Source: Triatoma infestans (Eukaryota > Arthropoda > Insecta > Hemiptera > Reduviidae). Taken from it: a stretch of 64,000 bases of DNA. The notes beneath the pieces were generated by a model. That model saw nothing but the letters and a program-made list of their open reading frames with translations, did no database searches and was not told the origin of the DNA. The position numbers and the translations under genes were made by a program. The stretch spans positions 43,472 through 107,471 of the forward strand of contig JAAEAF010004345.1 of NCBI GenBank assembly GCA_011037195.1, read 5' to 3'. Shown piece by piece: positions 23,497 to 33,900 of this stretch. Position 1 is the stretch's first letter. Every line of letters starts with the position of its first letter.

Positions 23497-24249
23497 TCAA
23501 TTTAGATGGGTCAACACCGACCTCGTCCAAAAAACCTCGAGTTGTCTGCGGGATAGTACCTCTTCCCCCAAACCACAGGCCGTGAACAGTGTAATCCCTA
23601 TCGCCATATTGCTCTCTAAATTTTTCTTTATAATAAGGAATGCACTTTTCATATATGGTTTTTTCTCCAAATCCACCTTACTTGCCTGATCACAGTCATT
23701 GGTCTCATAACGAATTGTGGGATCTAGGATCATTGCTGATTTCCCACTCTCGGCGAAGGCAATAATATCGGCGTACCTTGAAGCACCATCAGTATCGACA
23801 CCATATACTTCTTCGTGGCAGGTAAAACCTTTTTCCCTTAATAAGTCCATAAATGTGTGCTTAACTCGGTGATGGCACTGCGTCACAAGGAGCATACTAT
23901 TTGGACAATGCCCAAGAACATGGGCCGGAGTTTCATTCTCTCTGCCACACTTGCGGCAGAGGGGTCCAGCGTTCCCCAAGAACCGGTCACCAACACCACG
24001 GAGAGGCGCATAATTAATGTTGAGCTTTATAGCGTTTGTCCACTCGGAACCCGAAAGCAATTTTTTGTCACAGACGAAATTGTTCACCTTTGGAGTATCT
24101 TTAAAGTGGCAAACACCGATGCCCTGCCACTTACATTTGCTCCATTCTTCAAAGGCCGCTTCTCTTAGGAAGCGTCGCAGGTGCCTTACAGATGTCATTT
24201 CGTCCTGATTTGCAGTAATGGGACCCAGACGAACCTTACATTCCTGCAC
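23497..24249 (-). pseudogene. R2-like C-terminal CCHC and restriction-like endonuclease domain
   Basis: 250 open codons. Residues about 93-111 hold CRKCGRENETPAHVLGHCP (C-x2-C-x7-H-x4-C), followed about 10 residues later by CHHRVKH. Then GASRYADIIAFAESGKSAMI and LDPTIRYETN match the R-x-D-I / D-x-T-I-R-x-E core of the restriction-like endonuclease of R2-type elements. In R2 this domain makes the first-strand nick. This is the longest intact frame of the element, so decay is moderate. Confidence 0.85.
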
Positions 24250-24547
24250 TTCCTTAGTGAAGGCAAATGTAGTTGGAAAAGTGGATCCTCAATTCTCGCT
24301 AACTTTTGTGCAAGAGACCAGTGTTGTAACGGAGCCTCCCAATCACACCGCAATAATCTGAGACCCCGGAATCGACGTGGAGAATAAAGCATTGCAGTTG
24401 AAGTATTGGCAGGTAAACCGAGCATTGCTTTCACACTATGCCTTATAATCACATTCATACCCCCAAGCAATTCCGGACTCAGTTTAATTAAGGGAGCCGT
24501 TTGCAAGGGGTATGCGAGCATAGGGAATAGATACTGATTAATTACGT

Positions 24548-25435
24548 TCAGTTTCTACTAATTACGTTCTGTAGACTACTAACTGACAGCTTGTCCATAT
24601 TATTGTTTAGTTTCTGAACGGCATTTTCTTTAAAGATGAGTTTATCCGAAAAGGTACAACCCAAATATTTAATTATTTTACCGTTCTTTATAGATGGAAT
24701 TAGATCTCCATCCTCCAGTGTTAGAGTTTTGTGTTGCAGTAATCCATTCTCCTCTACTATTGCCGTGCTCTTAACCGGATTCACTTTCAAACCAATTTCT
24801 CTTAACGTTCGGCGAACCATGTCAACTATTCTTATGGCTGCCTTCGCACTATACGCCGTAATCGTCTGGTCATCAGCGAACCCCGTCAGAATTACCGGAT
24901 GTTCAGAAACAGCATAGTCTATAACCAAATTGGTTCGCCAGATCAGAGTCGCAAACCTCTCTGTACAAATGATCTATGGAGAGATTGAAGAGAGTAGGCG
25001 AGAGCGGGCCCCCCTGTGGCACACCTCTTCGAACCTCAATAGATCCTGATTTTTTGGGCCCTATACTGACGGTCAGGGCATTACGGCACAACAAGGAAAA
25101 AACCAAGTTTAAAAGATCCCCGGATATCCCTCTCGCCTTAAGCACTTGAATGATGTGGTGGTGACCAACAGTGTCAAAAGCACTGGTGACATCGAGGAAC
25201 GCAACCGTGCCATTGGCTTTCTTATTCCGAGCATCCTCAGCACTGAGTCTACTATCCTTGAGTTCACCTGACATCCAGGCAATCTTCTGACAAAATCCCG
25301 TTGACACGGGTGAAAAGAAATCTGCGACCTTAATTCTGCGTCCAAAACCTTCTCTATTATACGACGGATGATGGAGAATATAGATATTGGTCTCAATGAC
25401 GATATATCAGTTGCGGATCCCTTTCCTTTATGCAC
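24548..25435 (-). pseudogene. R2-like reverse transcriptase domain (frameshifted)
   Basis: Three overlapping open frames on the minus strand together carry the RT core. 25109-25435 has the LRPIS block and CQRDFVR. 24903-25307 has AFLDVTSAFDTVGHHHIIQV and GVPQGGPLSPTLFNLSIDHL. 24548-24928 has VILTGFADDQTITAYSAKA with the FADD catalytic pair, and IIKYLGCTFSDK. At least two frameshifts inactivate it. Family: RT of the RLE-bearing non-LTR elements. Confidence 0.85.
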
Positions 25436-27480
25436 CAGTATGGTTCTAGCCTGGCGAAGAGGAGGTCTTTAGAAGTATTTCTATAATGGTTCTTATAATA
25501 TGCGGCAGATCCAAAGCTCTCACAGTTCTAATCAGCACTCCATCAGGACCAGCCGAAGTATCCAGTGAGGTAGACTTTATCGGACTGTGGACATTTTCCA
25601 GACTAACTGTCATCATATTAGAGCGTGATGGGGAGGCAACATACTTCTCAAGTAAGTTTGCATTTTCAACTTCGAATACTGCTTTAAAGTGGGTTTCTAT
25701 TTTTGGAACATCAATGGGACACTGTTTAGGTGCGTCTGAATTCATGATAGTTTGAACGACCTTCTTTCGACGATTATAATAATTGTATTGCGCTAGTTCG
25801 TACTGGAACTGCTCCCTCCTCCTCTCTCTCACTGCTTTATTGGACCTCTGCGGATTAGACACAGTACTGGCACCTTTTCCATTCATTGCTATTTTGCTTT
25901 TTTGCCGCATTTTAAAATAATGTGAAGACCTTTTTGTATCTGCTCACAAACGAGGAAAGGATGGCAGGTTTATCGTACAACTACCTTTTAAGGAAGATTA
26001 TACCAAAATCGGGGATTCCTTACAAGGGGCGATGCAAAGATTTTTGAAGTTGGAAAAAAGGTTGAATAAACAACCACAAGTTAAGGAACAATATGTACAA
26101 TTTATGGAGGAATGTAAGGCGCTGTGGGTCATATGGAATTAGTTGCAGCAGATAAAATTAATCAAACCTCTAACTATTACTTGCCGCATCACGCCGTTTA
26201 TAAGGACAGCTGTACAACTCAAACAAGAGTTGTATTTGACGCCTCCTTCAAGACACTGGGTAACTATTCTTTAAATGATTTATTATCTACCGGTCCATCA
26301 ATACAAGGAGATTTATTTTTATATTGCTAAGGTTTAGAATGTATAAATATGTTCTAACAGGAGATATTTGCAAAATGTTCAGACAAGTATGGATCGAAGA
26401 CAATCAATGTGATATGCAACGGATAGTATGGAGACCTTCTCCAGAGTTACCGCTGGCACACTAAAGGCTGCTCACCATCACTTATGGAACCAACTGTGCT
26501 CCCTTTCTTGCTATTCGATGTCTTCATCAATTGGCAGATGATATTTCAGATGCAGATCCAGTCATAGCAGATATTATAAAAAATTGTTTTTATATGGATG
26601 ATTTGATGACAGGTACAGATACGATAAGCGACAGATTAGAGCAAGTGGAGCGCCCACTACTGTCTGGAGGCTTTCAGCTCCGCAAGTGGTGTACAAATTC
26701 CGAAGAACTGATGGCACAATTAAGGAAGAAAACAGAGGTGATCATTTCGTTATAAGTACAAATATAGAAGGTACTGTAAAGGCAATGGGGATTACTTGGA
26801 ATCCAGATGAGGATAATTTTCACTTTAATGTCCATCCTTACAATATAATAATTTAATTAAAAAACTTGTCATTTTATCAGATATAAATAAACTTCGGGAC
26901 CCGTTGGGATTATTATCACCAGTCATCGTAAAGGGTAGAATTTTCTTGCACGAACTGTGGCAGAACGGTTTAGCAAGAACTTGGGAACTTCAACAGAAAT
27001 GGGTAATTAAGATGCTTACATGGTATATGTGTACCAAGGAGGGTAATACGAGTAATGCAGTCGTAATGCATCCTTTCTCACTTCATGGATTCATCCTTCA
27101 CTCTACATGGATTTTGTGACGCATCATTGAAGGCATTGGGTTGTTGTATATATGCACTATCTAGGGATGAACACGGATTTTCTTTATCCAGATTAGTTTG
27201 TGCCAAGGTTAGAGTTGTCCCTGCAAGGACAATAACCATACCCAGATACAACATACCCGGACAACATACTACGCGTGGGAGGGCGTTTAACCAATGCAGA
27301 CTTATCAGATTCGCATAAACATCCCATAATCCTACCATATAAACATAAGGTAACTGAAATAATACTTAGGCACATACACCAAACAAATCAACATGCTGGA
27401 CTTCAAACACTATTGGCCGTAACAAGGCTTGAATATTGGCCTCTGAACGGCAAGAACGCCGCAAGACCAATGGTACATAG

Positions 27481-28023
27481 TTGTGTAACATTAGAAGGGC
27501 GAATCCAAGGGCGATATATCCATTCATGGCTTCTCTTCCTAAGTCGAGAGTAACACCAGCTCGCCCATTCAGTGTCTGTGGGGTTGATTTTTGTGGACCC
27601 CTTTACATTAAAACAGGATTAAGAAAATCAATCAAAGGGAAGGCATATACAGCCGTATTTGTTTGCTTTGTAACAAGACCTTTGGAGTTGATCAGTGATC
27701 TAAGCACGTCGGCATTTTTGGCAGCGTTGAGACGATTTTTTGCGAGAAGAGGAAGGAGTACACATATCTATTCCGATAACGGAACTAATTTTGTAGGAGT
27801 TCAGAAGGAACATAAGATTTTATTTGAACGGCAGCAGAAATCGTCGTCTTATATACCAGATATAATGGCAAATGAAGGAATTAAATGGCATTTTATACCC
27901 CCTGGATCACCACACTTTGGTGGACTGTGGGAATCAGCTGTGAAGGCTGTTAAGTTTCACCTAAAAAGAGTCATGGGAAATACGGTGCTGACCTTCGAAG
28001 AGCTTAGCACATTACTGGCATAG
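27481..28023 (+). pseudogene. BEL/Pao integrase core
   Basis: 180 open codons with the retroviral-type integrase catalytic triad: Asp in FSVCGVDFCGPLY, Asp in HIYSDNGTNFVG, and Glu in HFGGLWESAVKAVKFHLKR. The spacing is typical of BEL/Pao integrases. Downstream, in a second open frame (28199-28519), is the BEL C-terminal domain (ARHKWKFQDPRNHLPVGTLV, LIKEDNTPPLQW). A stop between them (TAG at 28021-28023) inactivates it. Confidence 0.9.
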
Positions 28024-28575
28024 ATCGAGGCATGCTTAAACTCTCGACCTCTTACACCACTATCCTCAGGTCCTTCAGAGCTTTCATTCCTTACACCAGG
28101 TCATTTCCTCATTGGTTCTTCTCTCCTCTTACCCTCTGAACCTGATATGACCTGTTCTCCAGAATCACATCTAAAAAGGGTGGCAGTTACTTCAAAAAAT
28201 GCTACAATGCTTCTGGAAAAGGTGGTCGCTGGAATATTTATCTGGCCTACAAGCCAGACATAAGTGGAAATTCCAGGATCCTAGAAATCATTTGCCAGTA
28301 GGAACGCTGGTACTCATTAAGGAGGACAATACTCCACCGTTGCAGTGGAGGACTGCTCGGATAATCAGGCTACATCCAGGCATTGACGGAACAGTACGAA
28401 TGGCAACGGTGAAAACTAGCGGGGCCGAATTCAAGAGGCCGCTTGTGAAGCTGTGTCCACTTTTGATGGAGTATAGTGAAGATTGTGTCGCTGAAGAACA
28501 GAGTGAAGTTGAACATTAACTATAAATGGTGTATTTGTGTTTTTGAAAGACATTTGTCTTTCAAAGGGGGGTGCA

Positions 28576-28793
28576 TGTTGGGGAAAGTTGGTATTTTTAT
28601 TGGTGTTCGGTAATTAGGTTGTCAGAATTGGGTGAGAGGGGAAGGAACATTATTATTGGCTATAATTTAGTATGAGATATATATATCATATGCTTGTTTT
28701 TCATATCACTTATTAATTACTACTGTTGTAAAAAGGTAATAAAGGTTCAAATACTTTCAACATTGTATTATATCCAATTCGGAAGTTATTACA
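28576..28793 (+). repeat. BEL/Pao 3' LTR
   Basis: This 218-bp LTR starts TGTTGGGG and ends GTTATTACA. It is preceded by a purine-rich priming tract (CAAAGGGGGG) just after the pol stop, and contains a polyadenylation-like AATAAA near its 3' end. There is no matching 5' LTR in the window. Confidence 0.75.
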
Positions 28794-28798
28794 GTTAA

Positions 28799-29546
28799 GG
28801 CTGTTACTTACACTTGATGTAAGATCTCCCTTAACACTCATCAATAACGAATGGCAGGATGTTTAGGGCCGGGAAGCTGATAATTGGCATCACAAAGGAA
28901 TTTGAGAAAGCCATCCATAGCAGAGTCCAACTCATCGGGTTTGAAACTTTCCAGCGAGTACACACAACTTTTCAGGATTTCTTTAAACGTAGCAGACCAG
29001 TTATTAATATCATTCCTGGTTGAAACCTTAACGTTGATGCCCTAACGTTACTACTAAGATTTGGGAGAATCCTGGCAAGTTTAAGTGTGTTAGCTTCAAC
29101 TGGATGTTTCTTAGCGATTGCGTTCGGAGACCCCTTTCATTTTTAAAAGAGAGCTTACACATATCGCAAATCCTACGCCTTGAGTTCTCGAAGGGATTGT
29201 TATCTGCATTATTGCAATCATTAGAAGGTTCCTTTTCTATTTCACGATCGAGATTTTCGTCAGCGATAGCCGTTTGCGCCACGTCCTTATTATTAATGAC
29301 ATAGGTTCCCCAGTTGGAGATACGTGGTAAAACATCGTTGATCGGAACAGTTTTTCCTTTGACGATGCCAGAGTCTTCGACCCATTCGACAGAAACATAG
29401 GCCTGTGGTCCTTTTGTACTGGAGTTGTTAGCGTAGGTGCCAGAGACGTTCACCAGGGAGGAAACGGTAGCTTCCTGCACAGGACCCCCCGTTCTAATCA
29501 CCCACACTTTTTGCCCCACCTCAAAACTCCTCTCCTCAGCACTCAC
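28799..29546 (-). pseudogene. R2-like element, N-terminal part with unusual domain
   Basis: The minus strand encodes a 172-codon frame. Residues about 8-77 (FEVGQKVWVIRTGGPVQEAT, AYVSVEWVEDSGIVKGKT) resemble the N-terminal domain of kinesin-13 (KIF2) proteins. Residues about 123-142 (RRRICDMCKLSFKNERGL) look like the first half of the C2H2 zinc finger found at the N-terminus of R2-type proteins. After a frameshift the sequence continues (NNWSATFKEILKSCVYSLES, LPGPKHPAIRY) and would join the linker at 25910 across the BEL insertion. No ATG start is visible. Confidence 0.6.
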
Positions 29547-29593
29547 ATTTATTCTCGTTTTACAAATACCAGCAGTTATAATTAGGAAGTATC

Positions 29594-30075
29594 CTAATAC
29601 GTTAAACTAAGTTTGAGAGTCACCAATAATATAAATATAAATAGTTTGATTATGATAAAAAACAATCCAATAAAATAAATAAATAAAATTCCGCTATATA
29701 CATATGTACAATTTTTACAGCGGGCAAAGGCCAAATTGGCCACGCCCTCGCTCTGAAAAGAGCGGTTGGGTGCCACAGCACCCTCTCTTAATTTACAAAT
29801 CACCTAATCCTCTTATCTACAAGTACTCAATTTACAAGTCTCCCTTCTGCCCGATCAAGGATAGACCGGTTACCAGCCCTGGCGACGAGGACGCAGGAGA
29901 CCCCTCACAGCTATTCCTTGCTTCTGGGGTTTCGTGTAACCAAGAACCAGCAAGGAACTTTTTTTTAAAAAAAAAAATAAACAGCAAAAGTTTTGGAAAA
30001 AATAACGCTTCTGTTCGATTTTACAGACGCTTAATCAGCAATTACTGTTAAATATGAGGGCACGGGGCCAAAATA
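29594..30075 (-). other. Probable 5' untranslated part of R2-like element
   Basis: Non-coding and GC-richer than its surroundings at 29.7-29.95 kb. It lies upstream (minus strand) of the R2-like N-terminal frame, so it is most simply that element's 5' region. Its far boundary is set only by the start of the Penelope terminal fragment at about 30.08 kb. Confidence 0.35.
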
Positions 30076-30084
30076 ATATAAGTT

Positions 30085-30302
30085 CAATATTTTTTTTTTT
30101 GCTTCGTTTGTTTTTGTTATAAGTATTCTGCATTTTATAGTATTATTAATGCATATTGGTTCCTCATTGTATTGTTTTTTTTAAAGCCTTGATAAAGACA
30201 GGCAACTCTGTCGGCATAATTGAATGTTTTTTCTTGACCGATCCTCACCAAATTTTTTATAACTTAATTCATCAACGGTCAACAAATTCTTTTATATTTA
30301 AA
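30085..30302. repeat. Isolated Penelope terminal fragment (inverted)
   Basis: Reverse complement of 21420-21650 with only scattered differences, from AGCAAAAAAAAAAAA-type A-run through GTCGGCATAATTGAATG and TTCTTGACCGATC to CAACAAATTCTTTTATATT. No coding part accompanies it. It bounds the nested transposon complex on the right in the opposite orientation to the left-hand copies. Confidence 0.8.
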
Positions 30303-30754
30303 AAATGATTAATTCGAAAAAGAAAGAATTCGATCAATCGAAATGTACAAATACAAATGTTTTACTTATTTAGATTTAAAAAAAAAGGAGCAATAACCTC
30401 ATTTAGAAATAAAAAAATAAAAGAACAATTATTAATATTATCAAAAAAAAAAAAAATTAACCAGCAACAGTATTAAAAACATATTCAATATGTTTTTTGT
30501 TTATATAAAATAATTTTTTTCATATGTTCATTTTATCAATATGTGAACCAAAAGTAAGTTATTTGAAATTATCAATGATGTTAAATACTCCAAATATCCG
30601 TAAAAAATTCAAAGTAATTTGGCTTAAGTAGCTGTGGAATTTAGTGTAGATTCATAGGCCAAGTGATAGATAGTAAAATAATTTTTTATTTAAAAAAAAT
30701 AACACTTAACGCATGAATCAAATTGTTTGTTAAAAAAACCCGCAAAAAAAAAAA

Positions 30755-30982
30755 ATGAGACCGTGGCAAGAAGCAGAAAATGTGCCAACAATTTCACAAG
30801 ATTCTTGCTTAACCACGTGCAATATTACAAAAATTAATGGTATTTTTGGAGAGACAATACAGAATATACTGTTGAAAAAAGGTTATAAACTTGGTAAAAC
30901 TATCGGTGAAGGATCTTATTGTAAAGTAAAGATTGCCTATCGAGCTTCTGAATTAGGTTTTGTTGAGAAAATTGCTTGCAAG
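30755..30982 (+). CDS. TSSK-like kinase exon 1
   Basis: 76 codons from ATG to the catalytic Lys codon (AAG), phase 0, donor GTGATT (weak). It includes the nucleotide-binding loop GEGSYCKVKIAY. The ATG follows an A-rich leader (AAAAAAAATG). Confidence 0.88.
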
Positions 30983-33900
30983 GTGATTATTAATTATTAT
31001 TATCTAATTTTATGTACATAATAATTACTTAGATATACCACATTCATATTCAGTAAGTGAATAAAAAAAAAAAATGGAGCATAAAATGGTAAGAAATGAA
31101 AGATTTAAACAATGATAACAAAAATATAATGAAAACCAAAACGAAATCTGTATCTTTAAAAAATTTTTTGAAGCAGAGAGCTTTGTGAAATCGATTGATT
31201 GATCCATAAATTCCAATTATTTGAGTGTACAAATAATATTTAACACAAAAATAAAAGTAACACCAAATATATTGTACTTGTAAGAGTTATAGTCACGTTT
31301 TTTCTGTTACTGCAGTTTATAAAATTATAAAATTAACAATTTTAGTTTAAACTTGAAAAAATTTACTCAGTTTTCATATAAATTAATATGGAAATTATTT
31401 GCTGTTTCACGAAAATACGATGATATATTTGTTGGTTAGTAATAGAAGTAATTACAACCATAGATACCTCAGAATTCCAAAAAATAATTTGTTTTCGGAC
31501 TGTATCATATAAAAGTGATAGGTTCAATCTGTACAATTAGCATTCCAAGTTTAAAGAAATGCAAAGCGGCCCTTTCGAGAAAATTCCAAAAAAACCGACA
31601 AACCTATTCGGTAAAGTCGTACTTCAGATTAACCTATTTGATTCACTTTGTAACTTAAGTAACTAATATAGAATATTTCTTATGTTTTGAATAAAAATTT
31701 ATTATTTTAAAGATAGTAAATAAAAAGAAAGCATCAAGAGATTTTGTCACAAAATTCTTGCCAAGAGAAGTGAGCATTGTTCGATCAATTCGTCATCCAA
31801 ATATAGTATCAGTATGTGATATAATCGAATCAGAAGATTTGGTATATATTTTTATGGATATATGCGAACGTGGAGATCTTTTAGATTATATCAGAGCAAG
31901 AGGGCCTTTATCAGAAGCTAGAACTAAATTTTTCTTTAGGTAATACTTTTCTGTTCTATTTTCCTTATTTATTTATTATGAAGGCAACCAGGTGCAAATA
32001 ATAACTTGATTATTTAAATGAATATTTTTTATTTACCTCCTCAATCTCTATTCTCTATAAAGCTCTTATATTCCACAAATGTTTTTTATATCTTGTTAAA
32101 GAATTTGCAAAAAAAATTGTGTTATTAAAAACTGAATTTACAATTTTCACTTTCTTAGCAATTTTGTTGTAAATTGAACCATTCTTATTTTTAATCGTTT
32201 TTTTCTTTCAACTTTTTCTTTATCATTTTTTATGATGACGTTAACAAGAAACTATAACCTATCCAGCTGATACCTCACTTAGGTATTGTATTTCTCTCTC
32301 CGAAAACAAAATGGAAGCTAACACTAAACATTTAGAAGAGAAAAGTTCGTAAAAATCCTTTGCCAAAGCTTAATGGATAAAATGAAAAACTGTAAAAGAG
32401 GAAAATCCAAAAACACATTTGAATTTAGGATTCAAAATACATACATTTGTCCTGTCCGTGTTTAAAATTAGTAAATTTATCAGTCAGTTTTTTAAAATAC
32501 GCTATTTGATTTTTATTGTTTAAGCCACAACAGATCTTTGGTATGGTGATGTGATATTTGCTTCTATGTATGAAATTGAATCATTGAAGAGTGAGATTCT
32601 ACACTCTTAACTTTTAGTATTTCATATTCTGTTTCCATATTTGAAATCTCAGGAATTAATGAAAAGTTACTTTATAATATCTGTTTTAACTAATTTATTC
32701 AGTAAGGATATTCAATTTAGAGAATCTAGTTAGTGCTGCTGAGGAGTAGTGGAATCTATAAATGATTCTATAGAGTTAAATTAAAAGATTGTGGAATAAG
32801 ATAACTAAGGTATACATCTGAATAACGGTTTTGCAGCTGCTCGTGAAACACAATATACCTAAATCATTTTGAGAATGGTTCAGTTTAATACTAAAAGTTA
32901 CGGATATCATGGATAAATTTTTAAGGTCCAATGGTACTATTAAAATTAAATTGCTTTTTTATTTACAAATAAAGTCTACAAGTTGATATAAACTTATCCA
33001 TATCCATTAATATTTTCTACTAAGATGAATTTTCAGATTTAGTTATTTTTAAAAACTAATTTGATTTGAAATTTCCTATTGTTTTTCAGACAGATGGTTG
33101 AAGCTATTAGTTACCTTCACAGTAGAGATATTGCGCATCGTGATCTAAAATGTGAGAATGTACTACTTGCCGGTCGGGATCATCTGAAAATAGCTGATTT
33201 TGGTTTTGCCAGATGGTGTTCAGATACAGCCACTAAAAAAAGAATACTTAGTGAAACTTACTGTGGAAGTGCAGCATACGCGGCTCCAGAAATACTTCAG
33301 GTACGAATAATACTTCGTATAATTAACTTTGTTCTAAAATAGTGTATCCCATTTCCAATACTATGAAGAACAAAACAATACAATGAAGATACACAGCTCT
33401 TTTTATTGCCTATCTTTACTTTCTTTATTGTCTTAAATGAGAAAAACTGTATTTTCAGATAAATTATTTTTTCAAAAAAATATTGGAAGAATAATTTATA
33501 TTTATTTTTTTTTGCAGGGAGTAAAGTACAATCCAAAAATGTACGATATTTGGTCTTTAGGTGTCATCCTCTTTATAATGATAAGTGCTGCTATGCCTTT
33601 CGATGATAGTAACATTAGCCGTTTAATCAAAGCCCAGATGAATAAAAAGTTTTCATTTCCAGAAAAAATCTGCGTATCCAGTAAAGTTAAACGACTTGTT
33701 TCGTAAGTTAATCTAGTCTTGTTTAATATGTAAGTGTATGTGTTTTTTTTTTTGTTTTTTTTTGAAGAGGGGGCCCATGCACCGCGACCCATTTCGATCT
33801 ATTGTGCTATGCCTCCTGGGTGCCGCAGGCTATTGCCCACAGCACCCGAACAGATGTCCTTCTCTGAGCATCTGTTCTACAAAATCTCCATCAGGTTGAG

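Larger units (their letters stand above)
23215..25915 (-). mobile_element. R2-like non-LTR retrotransposon, RT and endonuclease part
   Basis: The minus strand encodes the body of an element with a single RT followed by a C-terminal CCHC knuckle and restriction-like endonuclease (R2/R4 group). In order: an R-rich linker (25446-25910, ending LDTSAGPDGV), RT blocks (LRPISIFSIIRRIIEKVL, NGTVAFLDVTSAFDTVGHHH, VRRGVPQGGPLSPTLFNLSI, FADDQT), the thumb (KYLGCTFSDK), then CRKCGRENETPAHVLGHCP and SRYADIIAF. Frames are broken at several places. The N-terminal part is separated by the BEL/Pao element and resumes at 28799-29546. The 3' untranslated part runs to about 23215 and includes a small hairpin (CTCAAC-TTT-GTTGAG). 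Confidence 0.85.
25935..28793 (+). mobile_element. BEL/Pao LTR retrotransposon, 5'-deleted
   Basis: The + strand carries, in order: the start of the pol RT (DGRFIVQLPFKEDY, then [20 protein letters not shown] and [20 protein letters not shown]), YMDD (near 26597), RNase H (LHGFCDASLKALGCCIYAL), integrase, and a 3' LTR. Gag, protease, early pol and the 5' LTR are absent on the left, where the R2-like sequence begins. Multiple frameshifts are present. R2-like sequence in matching orientation flanks both sides, so the BEL element entered the R2-like element and later lost its 5' half, or the region was rearranged. Confidence 0.85.
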
